In this document: in pieces, positions 38,638 to 49,015 of the stretch | How positions within the stretch are numbered: position 1 is the stretch's first letter | How the letters are laid out: the number at the start of each line of letters is the position of its first letter | Source of the DNA: Yersinia alsatica | GTDB taxonomy: Bacteria; Pseudomonadota; Gammaproteobacteria; Enterobacterales; Enterobacteriaceae | DNA: 64,000 bases | NCBI RefSeq assembly: GCF_902170305.1 | Contig: NZ_CABHWW010000028.1 | Location: forward strand, 62,001-126,000 | Reading direction: 5' to 3' | Position numbers and translations under genes: made by a program | Notes under the pieces: model-generated | What the model was told of the DNA's origin: nothing | What the model saw: the letters and a program-made list of their open reading frames with translations, nothing else | Databases searched by the model: none

Positions 38638-39082
38638 TCAGCTGTTCCACATAAAACATTAAATTTATACCCGATGAATCCCGCAAGACGGCCTATCACA
38701 CCCCAGTGAACTGCCAAGCACTGATCCATAGCAGTGGCTGTAATCGCCAGCAATGCCGCAGTATAAAGGGCTGGGGGGTAATGTGAGGTTTTATTAGATA
38801 CGTGGCGAAGAATTAAATCAATAACTATAAGAGATAACGTGGTGGTGACGTGATCCTATACCCTGTTTTCTTTCTTTTATTTATAGCAATAAAGGCTGAT
38901 GATATTTAATTGCCATAATATAAGATATTTCTTGGTTATATTTTTCGTTGTTTATCAATTGCCAAATAAATATAAATGTCGAGTGCTATTTATATTTTGG
39001 TATTTAAATCTTTGCTTCGGTATATGTGTGGTGAGTTATGTCGATCGTTATAAAAATATTTCATGCCAGTTGCAAATAGTAA
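38638..39082. other. Intergenic region upstream of the yfa operon
   Basis: About 445 bp between the yfaA start and the end of fepB. The right half is AT-rich. It should contain the yfa operon promoter, but I see no recognisable operator and no credible gene. Confidence 0.5.
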
Positions 39083-39102
39083 GGAGGACAAATTCGTCCT
39101 CC
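39083..39102 (-). terminator. Hairpin downstream of fepB
   Basis: A perfect 7-bp inverted repeat (GGAGGAC, 6-base loop, GTCCTCC) begins 12 bp after the fepB stop. On the minus strand it is followed by TTACTATTTG, a weak T-rich tail. Confidence 0.6.
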
Positions 39103-39113
39103 CATACCCAAGA

Positions 39114-40157
39114 TTATGGCTTTGCCTTAAACATCGTCTCAATCCGCGCTAACAAATTACTCGCACTATAATAATCTAGGCGGAATGTATCATAGCCTGC
39201 AGCATAAACTCGATTGTGTTCAATTGCTGGGATATGAGCTAAAAATTTATTACTTTTCAAGGCATCTATCGCCGGTTGATCACCAGAAAACAGCAAAATA
39301 GTCTCGCCGTTAAGACCTTCGGCTAGCTTCTCTCCGCCCAGTTGGATGATATCTTTGCGGTGCCCCATACTGGTGTTGCCCTTCACTGCGTCAGGAACTT
39401 CTGCCAGTGTGAAGCCCAGCTCCTGCAACAATTTTCCCTGTGCGGAATTTTCGGTCCACAAATTGGCGGTGCTGCCCGCAGCCTGATAGACAAATGCTGA
39501 AGTCGGTTGTGGTGGCAGAGTAATATTCTGCTTTACCTCATTGAGCCGACGAGTGAAATTATCAATCACTTGCTGGGCATCAGCTTCATGCCCGGTTGCT
39601 TGTCCCAGTGCTATGGCCAACTCTTGCCAGCTTTTGTCATCGTAATTAATCACCAGAGTGGGGGCGATTGCTGACAATTGCTCATATAACTTCAATGCCG
39701 AATCTCCGCCAGTGGCAGAAATGATAATCAAATCTGGATTCATACCCGCAACAGCTTCGGCATTAGGTTCTGTCTGGTACATAGGAACGAGTTTTTTAGC
39801 TTGTGCAACATCTGACCATTGGGTAAAGAAACCTTGATGATCGGCGACTGTGGTGTCGGGCACCGTCGCCCCAGTAGCAATTACCGGCGCATTGATCGCC
39901 AGCAAAGTACCGGTGATGGTAATGCTGGTGGACACAATACGCATTGGCTGATGTGTCAGTGTCACCGGGCCTTTCGCCGTTTCCACGGTACGCGACCATG
40001 TAGATGTGTTTTCACTGTCTGATGGAGAGGCTTGCTTACCTGTTGTTTCTTCAGCCGGTTTACAGCCGGATAAGCAGAAAATAAGGCTCAAAATCCCCAA
40101 GCCAGTCAATACTGAACGGAATTTTTTGTGCTGAATATGATGGATACCAAGGGACAT
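39114..40157 (-). CDS. fepB: Ferric-siderophore binding protein FepB (predicted lipoprotein)
   Basis: A 347-residue FepB-type binding protein: VTLTHQPMRIVSTSITITGTLLAINAPVIATGATVP, FFTQWSDVAQAKKLVPMYQ, PDLIIISATGGDSAL, and the C-terminal YDTFRLDYYSASNLL. It should deliver the ferric siderophore to FepDG. The signal sequence ends in a lipobox (LSGC, Cys32), so it is predicted to be membrane-tethered, unlike soluble E. coli FepB. It sits divergent from entC as in E. coli, separated by an intergenic repeat and a Fur-like site. Confidence 0.92.
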   Translation of the reverse strand: MSLGIHHIQHKKFRSVLTGLGILSLIFCLSGCKPAEETTGKQASPSDSENTSTWSRTVETAKGPVTLTHQPMRIVSTSITITGTLLAINAPVIATGATVPDTTVADHQGFFTQWSDVAQAKKLVPMYQTEPNAEAVAGMNPDLIIISATGGDSALKLYEQLSAIAPTLVINYDDKSWQELAIALGQATGHEADAQQVIDNFTRRLNEVKQNITLPPQPTSAFVYQAAGSTANLWTENSAQGKLLQELGFTLAEVPDAVKGNTSMGHRKDIIQLGGEKLAEGLNGETILLFSGDQPAIDALKSNKFLAHIPAIEHNRVYAAGYDTFRLDYYSASNLLARIETMFKAKP

Positions 40158-40185
40158 AATGGCGTTTTCTCTTCCTATTTGTACC

Positions 40186-40290
40186 CGTCATTTTTCAAGT
40201 TGCAGGTGTGCTGGTTGCCCCTGTTGTTTGAGCCACATATTGATTCAAACTCGTCGGGATAACCCCTTTACTGCCTTCCTGCACTCTGAA
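40186..40290. repeat. Intergenic repeat, copy 1
   Basis: The stretch TTCAAGTTGCAGGTGTGCTGG through ACTCGTCGGGAT to CTTCCTGCA resembles the element at 50012-50118 (TTGAAGCTGCAGGGTTG ... GCTCATCGGGAT ... GCCTACCTGCA). It lies between the divergent fepB and entC genes. Confidence 0.55.
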
Positions 40291-40340
40291 ATCTATTAGG
40301 TACATATTAGTAATGGTTAATAATAATATCTTTACATTGA

Positions 40341-40369
40341 TTGACAATGTGAATACTTAGTCGTAATTT
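40341..40369 (+). promoter_or_regulatory. Sigma-70 promoter of entC
   Basis: A consensus -35 TTGACA (40341-40346), a 17-base spacer and a -10 TAATTT (40364-40369) lie about 70 bp before the entC start. Confidence 0.65.
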
Positions 40370-40388
40370 ATCACGCACGAAAGGGAAT

Positions 40389-40407
40389 GATAGTAATTAT
40401 TATTTAG
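40389..40407 (+). promoter_or_regulatory. Probable Fur box upstream of entC
   Basis: GATAGTAATTATTATTTAG resembles the 19-bp Fur consensus and lies 20 bp downstream of the proposed -10, where repressor would block entC transcription. Identified by eye. Confidence 0.6.
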
Positions 40408-40437
40408 ATTACTATTCACATCGCAGTGGAGGTCTCT

Positions 40438-41652
40438 GTGCGATACAGCAACTCTGAAGAACATGGCAGCTCTGAAGAAATGCCCGTTAATTCGCCGTTT
40501 TCAGCCGTACCCTCAGCATTTTTATTCACTTCAAGACACCAGAGTATCAAAACTCAGGGTATCTTCGAGCGAATTCATCAAGCAGCACAAGGTCATGCTG
40601 GTAATGATAATTCTCTGCAAAATACCTTAAAACAGGCATTTCAGCGTGCACGTCATGCCGGGCAGCAACAACCTATCATTGTTGGGGCAATTCCTTTTGA
40701 TGCCAGTCAGGCATCGTGTTTATTTGTACCAGAACATTATCAGCTTTGTGATCGACAAGCTTTGGTCGATGCAGCGCAAGTTGTACATCGCAGCCCCGTG
40801 GCTGTAGGTGCAGTGCGCAGTTTGCCGGATGAAAGTCAATTTAAACAGTGTGTTGCTGAGGCGGTTTCGGCTTGCCAGCGCGGAGCAATCCATAAAGTTG
40901 TGCTTTCGCGCATTCTGGAAATTGATACTGATAGCCCGGTTGATAGTGATCAGGTTATGAATCATTTACTGGTCCAAAACAGCGCAGCACACCACTTCCG
41001 GGTGCCTTTGGCTGATGGTGGGGTACTGCTTGGGGCTAGCCCTGAATTATTGGTACGTAAGCATCAATCTGGCGTCTATACCAATCCATTAGCTGGGTCG
41101 GCAAAACGTCAGGTTGATCCGCAGGATGATTTGGCTATCAGTCAGACGCTATTGGATTCCGCGAAAGACCAATATGAACATCGTCTGGTTATCGATGAAA
41201 TTCGCCGCTTGCTGGCACCGCATTGCCGCACTCTGAATATTCCCTCACAACCTTCATTGATTAACACTGCTGCACTATGGCACTTATCTTCCGCCATCAG
41301 TGGTGAGTTGGAAAACCCGGATATGCCGGTGTTGGAACTGGCGAATTTGTTGCATCCGACTCCCGCTTTGTGTGGTTTACCCACACAAAAAGCCCGGCAG
41401 TTAATCAACCAACTGGAGCCCTTTGATCGCGGTTTATTCAGCGGGATTGTCGGCTGGTGTGATGAGCAGGGTAATGGCGAGTGGGCGGTTATCATCCGCT
41501 GTGCCACTGTGCATCCGACTCAGGTTCGATTATTTGCCGGTGCGGGCATTGTTGCAGCTTCACAGCCCGCGCTGGAATGGGCAGAAACCGAAGCCAAATT
41601 GGGCACCATGCTCAATGCTCTGGCGATTAGACCTTCAGGAGAGCAGCCATGA
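40438..41652 (+). CDS. entC: Isochorismate synthase EntC
   Basis: A 404-residue chorismate-binding enzyme converting chorismate to isochorismate, the first step to 2,3-dihydroxybenzoate. Signatures: [13 protein letters not shown] (catalytic Lys), [66 protein letters not shown], and the C-terminal [33 protein letters not shown] 40438 has GGAGG five bases upstream, so it is preferred to the in-frame GTG at 40426 that overlaps this site. It overlaps entE by four bases. Confidence 0.94.
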   Translation: MRYSNSEEHGSSEEMPVNSPFSAVPSAFLFTSRHQSIKTQGIFERIHQAAQGHAGNDNSLQNTLKQAFQRARHAGQQQPIIVGAIPFDASQASCLFVPEHYQLCDRQALVDAAQVVHRSPVAVGAVRSLPDESQFKQCVAEAVSACQRGAIHKVVLSRILEIDTDSPVDSDQVMNHLLVQNSAAHHFRVPLADGGVLLGASPELLVRKHQSGVYTNPLAGSAKRQVDPQDDLAISQTLLDSAKDQYEHRLVIDEIRRLLAPHCRTLNIPSQPSLINTAALWHLSSAISGELENPDMPVLELANLLHPTPALCGLPTQKARQLINQLEPFDRGLFSGIVGWCDEQGNGEWAVIIRCATVHPTQVRLFAGAGIVAASQPALEWAETEAKLGTMLNALAIRPSGEQP

Positions 41653-43283
41653 GCATCGAATTTACCCGCTGGCCAGATGAATTTGCCCGCCGTTATCGCG
41701 AAAAAGGCTATTGGACTGATCAGCCGATGACCGAGATTTTAGCCCGTCAATGCCAGATACGGCCTGATGCGACGGCAATCATTTGTGGTGAGCGCCATAT
41801 CAGCTATGCACAATTCGAGCAGGCCGCCCAGCGGTTGGCTGTTCGCCTGACAAAGCTTGGCTTGCGGTGTGGCGATACGGCTTTGGTTCAACTGCCCAAT
41901 TGTGCCGAGTTTTATCTGGTCTATTTCGCATTATTAAAAATGGGTGTTGCGCCAGTTAATGCCCTGTTCAGCCATAACCGATTGGAATTAAATGCGTATA
42001 TTGAACAGATTCAGCCGCGACTGCTGATTGCTCATGCTGGTCATAGTCTGTTTGCTGAGGGGGATTATTGCACCCAGCTACAACAAAAAGTGCCAATGCT
42101 GGACGTGGTGATTGTGGCGGGAAATACCGATTATGCCCAATCGCTGGAAGCACTGCTGTATGCCGATGAATCAGATGATGAAGCCGCAGAGTTTCATCCA
42201 TCAGCGGCTGACTGCGTGGCTTTTTTCCAGCTTTCTGGTGGCAGCACCGGCACGCCAAAACTGATCCCCCGCACTCACAATGACTATTACTACAGTGTGC
42301 GCGCCAGTGCGGAAATCTGTCAGCTCGATGAACACACCCGCTACCTCTGTGCCTTACCGGCAGCCCATAATTATCCGCTAAGTTCACCGGGAGCCTTAGG
42401 CATTTTCTATGCGGGCGGCTGTGTAGTGTTAGCGCCTGATCCAAGTGCCATGAGCTGCTTCCCACTGATTAAACGTCATCAAATTACCTTCACTTCTTTG
42501 GTTCCGCCCGCGGTGGCCCTGTGGTTACAGGCTGCGGAGCATTTTGCTAATGACTTGGCCAGTTTGCAGGTATTGCAGGTCGGCGGTGCGAAGCTCAGTG
42601 AGTCATTGGCGCGACGTATTCCACAGATTCTGGGTTGCCAATTACAGCAGGTGCTGGGCATGGCGGAAGGGTTGGTGAATTACACCCGCTTTGATGACAG
42701 TGACCACCTGGTGTTCACCACTCAAGGCCGCCCTATCAGTGAAGATGATGAAATCAAAGTGGTTGATAGCGCCGGGGTAGCTGTCGCTGTCGGTGAAGTT
42801 GGCGCGTTGGTCACTCGTGGCCCCTATACCTTCCGTGGCTATTACCGTAGCCCAACCCACAACGCCAATGCCTTTGATAACGAAGGTTTTTACTACTCAG
42901 GCGATTTGGTACAGATGACTGAAGAAGGCTATTTACGGGTCGTCGGGCGAGAGAAAGATCAGATTAATCGGGGTGGTGAAAAGATTGCCGCGGAAGAGAT
43001 TGAAAACTTGCTGGTGGCCCATGACGGCATTATTCACGCGGCGTTGGTTTCAATGCCAGATGAAATAATGGGGGAGAAAAGCTGTGCTTTTATTGTCACC
43101 ACAGATGCCGGTCTGAAACCGGTCACATTACGCAAATATCTGCGTGAGATGGGAGTGGCTGATTTCAAATTGCCCGACCGTTTTGAAATGGTTGCCAGTC
43201 TGCCTGTTACGCCAGTCGGCAAGATAGATAAAAAGCGGCTACGTCAGGATATTCAAGACCGCCTCAGTACGCTTAGCAAATAA
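41649..43283 (+). CDS. entE: 2,3-dihydroxybenzoate-AMP ligase EntE
   Basis: A 544-residue stand-alone aryl-acid adenylating enzyme that activates DHB and loads it on the EntB carrier domain. Visible: N-terminal [16 protein letters not shown], the P-loop [48 protein letters not shown], and [23 protein letters not shown] with the catalytic Lys in the C-terminal GKIDKKRL. It overlaps entC by ATGA and lies 10 bp from entB. Confidence 0.96.
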   Translation: MSIEFTRWPDEFARRYREKGYWTDQPMTEILARQCQIRPDATAIICGERHISYAQFEQAAQRLAVRLTKLGLRCGDTALVQLPNCAEFYLVYFALLKMGVAPVNALFSHNRLELNAYIEQIQPRLLIAHAGHSLFAEGDYCTQLQQKVPMLDVVIVAGNTDYAQSLEALLYADESDDEAAEFHPSAADCVAFFQLSGGSTGTPKLIPRTHNDYYYSVRASAEICQLDEHTRYLCALPAAHNYPLSSPGALGIFYAGGCVVLAPDPSAMSCFPLIKRHQITFTSLVPPAVALWLQAAEHFANDLASLQVLQVGGAKLSESLARRIPQILGCQLQQVLGMAEGLVNYTRFDDSDHLVFTTQGRPISEDDEIKVVDSAGVAVAVGEVGALVTRGPYTFRGYYRSPTHNANAFDNEGFYYSGDLVQMTEEGYLRVVGREKDQINRGGEKIAAEEIENLLVAHDGIIHAALVSMPDEIMGEKSCAFIVTTDAGLKPVTLRKYLREMGVADFKLPDRFEMVASLPVTPVGKIDKKRLRQDIQDRLSTLSK

Positions 43284-43293
43284 GGATTTTATC

Positions 43294-44202
43294 ATGGCTA
43301 TCCCTGTTCTCCCTGCTTATGACCTCCCTAACGTGGGGCAATTTCCGGCCAATAAAGTGAATTGGCAGTTTAACCCGGCCCGAGCAGTGTTACTGATTCA
43401 CGATATGCAGGACTATTTTGTCAGCTTTTATGGTGAGAATAACCCGTTGATACAGCAGGTTATCGCTAATATTGCTGCGTTGCGAAATTATTGCAAACAG
43501 CAGGGAGTCCCAGTTATCTACACCGCCCAACCCAATCATCAAAGTGCTGAAGATCGCGCGCTGCTTAATGATATGTGGGGCGCGGGTTTAAATAATCATC
43601 CGGCGAAACAGCGAGTGGTATCAGAGCTGACCCCAGATGAAGATGACGAAGTGCTGGTCAAATGGCGATACAGTGCATTTTACCGCTCGCCATTACGCCA
43701 AATCATGACGGACAAGGGCCGTGATCAGTTGGTCATCTGCGGTATTTATGGTCATATCGGGTGCCTAACAACGGCTACAGATGCTTTTATGCAAGATATT
43801 CAGCCATTTATGGTTGCTGATGCGGTTGCTGATTTCTCGTTGGATGAGCATTTGATGGCGCTTAAGTATGTGGCAACGCGCAGTGGGCGGGTTATTTTTA
43901 CCGAGGAGATTGTGGCTCATGGGAATAAGCAAACCGCTAATTTCACTAAAGAAGAGCTCAAACAGCAGTTGTTGGCTCTAATTGATGAAAGCGCTGAAGA
44001 GTTCGATGCAGATGAAAACCTCATCGATTATGGTTTGAATTCAGTGCATATCATGGCGCTGGCTACACAATGGCGTCAGCAGGGAATTGAGCTGAGCTTT
44101 GTCGATTTAGCCAAAAATCCGAGCTTGAATGCTTGGTGGCAACTGCTGGAACAGCAGCGAGCGACCCGGACTGATAATTTGACCTTGGCAGGGGCAGAAT
44201 AA
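43294..44202 (+). CDS. entB: Isochorismatase / aryl carrier protein EntB
   Basis: A 302-residue bifunctional protein. Residues ~1-210 are the isochorismatase ([18 protein letters not shown] with catalytic Asp, [30 protein letters not shown]), giving 2,3-dihydro-DHB. Residues ~215-290 are the aryl carrier domain with the phosphopantetheine Ser at about residue 250 in [13 protein letters not shown]. The usual motif is GLDS; here the residue before Ser is Asn. It supplies DHB-thioester to the NRPS starter C domain. Its stop overlaps the entA start (TAATG). Confidence 0.95.
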   Translation: MAIPVLPAYDLPNVGQFPANKVNWQFNPARAVLLIHDMQDYFVSFYGENNPLIQQVIANIAALRNYCKQQGVPVIYTAQPNHQSAEDRALLNDMWGAGLNNHPAKQRVVSELTPDEDDEVLVKWRYSAFYRSPLRQIMTDKGRDQLVICGIYGHIGCLTTATDAFMQDIQPFMVADAVADFSLDEHLMALKYVATRSGRVIFTEEIVAHGNKQTANFTKEELKQQLLALIDESAEEFDADENLIDYGLNSVHIMALATQWRQQGIELSFVDLAKNPSLNAWWQLLEQQRATRTDNLTLAGAE

Positions 44203-45026
44203 TGGCGGCAAATCAGATTTCATCCGCTAAAAGTATGCCAGCCGCCACGTTGGTTGCGCAGCTGGATTTTACCGGTAAACGTGTTTGGGTGACTGGGGCC
44301 GGGCAGGGGATTGGCTATCAGATTGCCTGTCAGTTTTTTGCACTAGGAGCGGACGTCGTGGGGCTGGATAAAAGCTTCCATGCTGACCCTACTTCGGCTG
44401 CTCAGGGCTACCCATTTACCACTGCATTGCTGGATATCAGTCACCCGCAGCAAGTAGAATTGGTGTGCCAGCATCTTCTGAGTGAAGTTCCACGTCTCGA
44501 TATCTTGGTCAATGGTGCCGGCATCCTGCGCATGGCTGATACCGAGGAGCTGAGTCTGGAAGATTGGCAACAATGTTTTAATGTGAATGTTTCCGGTGCT
44601 TTCTATCTTTTACGTCAATTAATCCCGCAGTTCAAACAGCAGCGATATGGTGCGGTAGTCACTCTTGGCTCCAATGCGGCCCATGTACCACGTATCAAAA
44701 TGTCTGCCTATTGCGCATCTAAAGCCGCATTAACCAGCTTGAGCCACTGTGTCGGGTTAGAGTTGGCGGCGTATGGGGTGCGGTGCAATCTGGTTTCACC
44801 CGGTTCCACCGATACCCCGATGCAGCGCGGTATGTGGCACAGTGAAGATGCCCAACAACAGACGATTGCCGGTTTCCCGCTGCAATATAAGTTAGGGATC
44901 CCTCTGGGTAAAATTGCCACACCGCAAGAGATTGCCAATACCGTCGTATTTCTGGCGTCAGATTTAGCTAGCCATATCACGATGCAAGATATCGTGGTGG
45001 ATGGTGGTGCGACACTGTCGGCGTAA
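44202..45026 (+). CDS. entA: 2,3-dihydro-2,3-dihydroxybenzoate dehydrogenase EntA
   Basis: A 274-residue short-chain dehydrogenase forming DHB with NAD+. The Rossmann motif is VTGAGQGIGYQIA, then LVNGAGILR, the Ser in TLGSNAAHVPR and the YCASKAAL Tyr/Lys catalytic pair, and SPGSTDTPMQRGMW. It has a ~25-residue N-terminal extension relative to E. coli EntA (248 aa); a later start is possible, but ATG 44202 is coupled to the entB stop. Confidence 0.95.
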   Translation: MAANQISSAKSMPAATLVAQLDFTGKRVWVTGAGQGIGYQIACQFFALGADVVGLDKSFHADPTSAAQGYPFTTALLDISHPQQVELVCQHLLSEVPRLDILVNGAGILRMADTEELSLEDWQQCFNVNVSGAFYLLRQLIPQFKQQRYGAVVTLGSNAAHVPRIKMSAYCASKAALTSLSHCVGLELAAYGVRCNLVSPGSTDTPMQRGMWHSEDAQQQTIAGFPLQYKLGIPLGKIATPQEIANTVVFLASDLASHITMQDIVVDGGATLSA

Positions 45027-45088
45027 TGGGCATTATTTTCTGCTCACAGGTTATTTGACCTTAATGTATTAAAAATAATGCTTGATGG

Positions 45089-46606
45089 ATGATATTTGGA
45101 ATGAATAACCTGACAGCGCTCACTGTGACCGATTTGATCGAAGCACAGTGCTTACAGGTACCGGAGCATATTGCTGCTCAGCATTATATTAATGATGAAT
45201 ACGTCACCTATGCTCAGCTTAATCAGGATGCCAACCGTATTGCCGGTTGGCTGCATCAACAGGGCATCGGCCCGCACTCCTTGATTGGGGTGTTAACCTC
45301 GGCTGATCCCTATCTATTGGTTGCCATATTGGCAATCTGGAAAGCTGGCGCGGCCTATGTTCCTTTAGATAGCCATGCTTCATTGGCTCGCCTGACTCAC
45401 TGTATGACGGATGCTCGTTTGGCGGTCATTCTGGGCTGCGGCTCTGCTGAGCAATTGTTACTCTGGCCTAATTGCCGCTATTTCGATATTTCTGCCCTTT
45501 CTTTTCGTCGGGCAATGCATTCTTGGTCTGCCGAACAGCCGCCGGTATTCATTCGTCGCCCAGAACAGCTGGCCATGGTGGTCTATACCTCTGGTTCTAC
45601 TGGCATCCCAAAGGGCGTCATGATTGAGCACCGCGCGCTGGCGAATGTTTTACTGGATCATCAGCAGCGCCTTGGTGTTTGTGCGGAGAGTCGGGTTTAT
45701 AACACACTGTCGCTGGCATTTGATGCGGGTAATATGGCCACCTTGCTGCCACTGATTGCCGGGGCGTGTTTAATCTCTGCGCTGGCCGACGTCAGTATGA
45801 TTCATCAGGCTGAGGCTAGGTCAGCGACTCATTTATTACTACCGACCGCGTGGCTGACAGGCTTAAATCCCAATGATCTGCAAAAACTGTCGGTGATGAT
45901 AGTTGGGGGGCAAGATTGCCCTCAAACTGAGGCCGAACGCTGGGCCGGACGAGTTGAACTGTACAATATGTATGGCCCGGCTGAATGTACGGTAACCGCA
46001 CTTTGTGCCCGCTTGAAACCAAATAAGACAGTCAATATTGGTAATCCTATCAGCCAGATGCAGGCTTGGATACTTGATGAACTGGGCGCTCCGTGCCCAA
46101 CAGGCACTGCTGGCGAGCTGTGTTTAACCGGTATTGGCTTGGCTCGCGGTTATCTTAATCAGCCACAACTCACCGCCAGCCGCTTTATTGATTGGCAGCA
46201 GCCCGATGGTCAGCAAGTACGTCTTTATCGCACTGGGGATAAAGCTTGCCAATGGGCTACGGGAGAATTCCGCTTTTTGGGCCGAATCGCAGATGAAGTG
46301 CATATTAATGGTTATCTGATTGATATTAATGAGATTGAATCTCAGCTTAGTCAGGTATGTCCTTTGCTTTCACAAGTGAGGGTGATGGTACGCCAGCAGG
46401 GGAAGACGTTATTGGCTTTTGCGACGTGCTCTTGCTCACTATCATGCTCACCGGAGCCTTGCCGAATTTTGGGCGATCTGGCTTGCCGGTTACCAGACTA
46501 TCTGGTGCCACATCAATTGTATCTATTAACTGAAATGCCACTCACGGCGAATGGCAAGCTGGATGAGGCGCGGCTACTGACGCCGGAGTATTTAGCAAAC
46601 CACTGA
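45089..46606 (+). CDS. Stand-alone amino-acid adenylation protein at the entH position
   Basis: A 505-residue A domain with no carrier or condensation domain. Core motifs are present: A3 VVYTSGSTGIPKGVMIEH, A5 NMYGPAECTV, A7 LYRTGDKACQW, and A10 TANGKLDEARL with its Lys. A8 is unusual (VHINGYLIDINEIE instead of a KIRGxRIELGEIE type), and GGQ replaces the common GGE. Pocket residues by my alignment start with Asp235 and are otherwise small or hydrophobic (Ala, Met, Leu, Gly, Met, Val, Thr), unlike either module of the NRPS. It may load an alternative residue in trans, as stand-alone A proteins do in some catecholate clusters. It follows entA by 62 bp; start 45089 or 45101. Confidence 0.8.
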   Translation: MIFGMNNLTALTVTDLIEAQCLQVPEHIAAQHYINDEYVTYAQLNQDANRIAGWLHQQGIGPHSLIGVLTSADPYLLVAILAIWKAGAAYVPLDSHASLARLTHCMTDARLAVILGCGSAEQLLLWPNCRYFDISALSFRRAMHSWSAEQPPVFIRRPEQLAMVVYTSGSTGIPKGVMIEHRALANVLLDHQQRLGVCAESRVYNTLSLAFDAGNMATLLPLIAGACLISALADVSMIHQAEARSATHLLLPTAWLTGLNPNDLQKLSVMIVGGQDCPQTEAERWAGRVELYNMYGPAECTVTALCARLKPNKTVNIGNPISQMQAWILDELGAPCPTGTAGELCLTGIGLARGYLNQPQLTASRFIDWQQPDGQQVRLYRTGDKACQWATGEFRFLGRIADEVHINGYLIDINEIESQLSQVCPLLSQVRVMVRQQGKTLLAFATCSCSLSCSPEPCRILGDLACRLPDYLVPHQLYLLTEMPLTANGKLDEARLLTPEYLANH

Positions 46607-47228
46607 GCGGCAGGGCATTGCTTGTCTGCTTTACTCTCAATCTTTCTCAATGTTCCTCATTGGCCTTACAGGTATGCATCTAGTCGTCGCTCAATGCATA
46701 AAATGGTTATTCCCCCGGTTGTATTTCTTGACTTAAAAAATGGCAAAAGAATCAACATGAATAAATAGATAAATTCTGCTGTATATCGCACCTGATGGTT
46801 TGATATGAATTTTTGTTAGTTTTTTATTTATCGCGCCCAATCTTATTTAATAAGATATTTAATTCTGTTGTTGTAAAAAGAGCTAATGAGCTATCTGTAA
46901 ATAAATTAATTAATAGGCTAACTATCCCAACACTTAATAGACATTCTGGTGCTGTATTTATATTCATAATAAATACATATTCTGCGGTAAACACTGAGGG
47001 TTGCTAATCATTTTTCGATCAAAATTAGCGATCGTTATTTACATTTTAATAGATGAAATCAATCAGTTAGTTATTATTGATCGGTCATCTTGATCTTTTG
47101 TATTGGTTTTATGCTATTTTGATGCCTAATCCTGATAATAAGCCTTTTTCCTTGCGGAAATTATCAGCGATAAACACCTTGAAATCTCAAGGAAATAAAC
47201 TAAAAAAATAAAACACAGGGGTATTCCC
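46607..47228. other. AT-rich intergenic region
   Basis: 622 bp between the siderophore island and the chemoreceptor gene. No credible gene, terminator or clear flagellar-type promoter is seen. A 64-codon frame at 46813-47007 has no supporting features. It may mark the island boundary. Confidence 0.5.
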
Positions 47229-48803
47229 GTGAATTTTCTAAAACATATCACCATCAGGATGGCGTTATTATCTATTCTTGTTATATTTTTGTTACTCTGG
47301 GGGGCGGTCTCCACCTTTACATTATTTTCACTTAACCAATTGACTCACTCCTTACAGCAGAGTTCTAGCCAACAGAAAAACATTAATATTATTAATCGTG
47401 GTAATGACCAATATTTCCGCGTGGTAACACGTTTGAGTCGTGCAGCAGCTTATCGTCAAAATGGGGCGGTTGCAGATGCTGATCGTGAATTAGCGTCGGC
47501 AGGTGTCGCCTTTAAAATTACTCAAGAAGCACTGGAGAAGTTTAAGCTGCAATCTCATGAAGGTATGGACCCTCCATTGACGGATAAAACCATCGAGAGC
47601 TGGTCAATATTGTTGAGTAAAGGGATTGAGCCAATGTTTAAGGCGGTGACCGAAAATCGCGTTGAAGATTATAACAAGCTGTTTAATAACGTTTATCCGC
47701 CATTAAGTCGCGAGTTTGGTGCAGCGGTGGAGAAATATAACTCTACCGTTAATGAGGCAACAGAAGCGGCAAGTGTGCGGGTTCAGTTATTAGTCGAATG
47801 GTGCCAACGAGCACTACTGGCGGCCCTAATTGCGGGGGTGATCATTTTATTCTTAACTGACCGTTACATCGTTGCCTACTTGGTGCGCCCGCTTAATTCC
47901 ATTAAATTGCACTTTAAGCGTTTAGCTGAGGGGCAATTAGGCCGCCCAATGGCTGAGTTTGGCCGCAACTGTGTTGGGCAGTTAATCCCTTATTTGCGTG
48001 AAATGCAAAATAGCCTGGTGAATACAGTATCAACCATTCGCAATAGCACCGATGCGATTTATACCGGCGCAGGGGAAATTGCAGCAGGGAATGCCGACCT
48101 CTCTTCGCGTACAGAACAACAAGCTGCGGCGCTGGAAGAGACTGCGGCCAGCATGGAACAGCTGAATGCAACGGTAAAACAGAATGCAGAAAATGCCCAT
48201 CAGGCCAGTAAGCTGGCGGAAAATGCTTCCACTACGGCACAAAATGGCGGGCGTATTGTCAATGATGTAGTCGCCACTATGAGCAGTATTACCGACAGTT
48301 CGCGGCGTATTGCCGATATTATTGGCGTGATAAACAGCATTGCCTTTCAGACGAATATTCTGGCATTAAACGCCGCGGTTGAAGCTGCACGTGCAGGCGA
48401 GCAGGGACGTGGTTTTGCGGTGGTTGCCAGCGAAGTTCGCAATTTGGCGCAACGTAGTGCACAGGCGGCCAAAGAGATTGAGGGGCTTATTAGTGAATCG
48501 GTATCTCGGGTCAATATAGGATCTAAACAAGTCTCAGAAGCCGGAGAAACGATGAACAGTATTGTTCAGGCCGTCACCAATGTGACGGATATTATGGGCG
48601 AAATAGCCTCAGCTTCTGATGAGCAAAGCCGAGGAATAAGCCAAATTGGTCAGGCAGTGGCAGAAATGGACGGTGTGACACAGCAAAATGCCTCTCTGGT
48701 ACAGGAGTCAGCCGCCGCCGCAGCTTCACTCGAAGAACAAGCCCGTCAATTAACTGAGGCCGTTGCTGTTTTTAATCTGTCAGATAATGCTCAAGTGTCT
48801 TAA
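47229..48803 (+). CDS. Methyl-accepting chemotaxis protein
   Basis: A 524-residue transmembrane chemoreceptor of the Tar/Tsr class. TM1 (residues ~10-32), a four-helix ligand domain (~35-190), TM2 (~195-212), HAMP ([19 protein letters not shown]) and a methylation-helix/hairpin region follow. The conserved tip ([47 protein letters not shown]) lies at ~360-420. There is no C-terminal NWETF-type pentapeptide, so CheR/CheB tethering is not expected. GTG 47229 has AGGGG upstream. It may feed either the primary or the Flag-2 motility system; its ligand is unknown. Confidence 0.92.
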   Translation: MNFLKHITIRMALLSILVIFLLLWGAVSTFTLFSLNQLTHSLQQSSSQQKNINIINRGNDQYFRVVTRLSRAAAYRQNGAVADADRELASAGVAFKITQEALEKFKLQSHEGMDPPLTDKTIESWSILLSKGIEPMFKAVTENRVEDYNKLFNNVYPPLSREFGAAVEKYNSTVNEATEAASVRVQLLVEWCQRALLAALIAGVIILFLTDRYIVAYLVRPLNSIKLHFKRLAEGQLGRPMAEFGRNCVGQLIPYLREMQNSLVNTVSTIRNSTDAIYTGAGEIAAGNADLSSRTEQQAAALEETAASMEQLNATVKQNAENAHQASKLAENASTTAQNGGRIVNDVVATMSSITDSSRRIADIIGVINSIAFQTNILALNAAVEAARAGEQGRGFAVVASEVRNLAQRSAQAAKEIEGLISESVSRVNIGSKQVSEAGETMNSIVQAVTNVTDIMGEIASASDEQSRGISQIGQAVAEMDGVTQQNASLVQESAAAAASLEEQARQLTEAVAVFNLSDNAQVS

Positions 48804-48864
48804 TAGTGTCAAAAATAGAGATTAAAATTAAGTAATAGAAATTACTGTCGTAATAAAGAGTATA

Positions 48865-48912
48865 AGCCACCAGATTGTGCTGATTGTTGAGCCCACACTG
48901 GTGGCTTTTTAT
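48865..48912 (+). terminator. Rho-independent terminator of the chemoreceptor gene
   Basis: A perfect 9-bp stem (AGCCACCAG / CTGGTGGCT) with a 24-base loop is followed by five T residues, 62 bp after the stop codon. Confidence 0.85.
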
Positions 48913-49015
48913 TGTCTATTAAAGATTTTTGATCATAAAAAAGATATAGTGAGCATGCTTTATGTCATCTCATAAATAATAAAAAACATACTTTTCATCA
49001 GGTTAAATAATAAAT

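Noticed and set aside
46813-47007. 64-codon frame in the gap before the chemoreceptor
   Set aside because: It has no Shine-Dalgarno sequence and no recognisable protein features, and AT-rich DNA yields such frames by chance.
47120-47230. FliA (sigma-28) promoter upstream of the chemoreceptor
   Set aside because: A GCGATAA is present, but no TAAA-type -35 element lies at the required distance.
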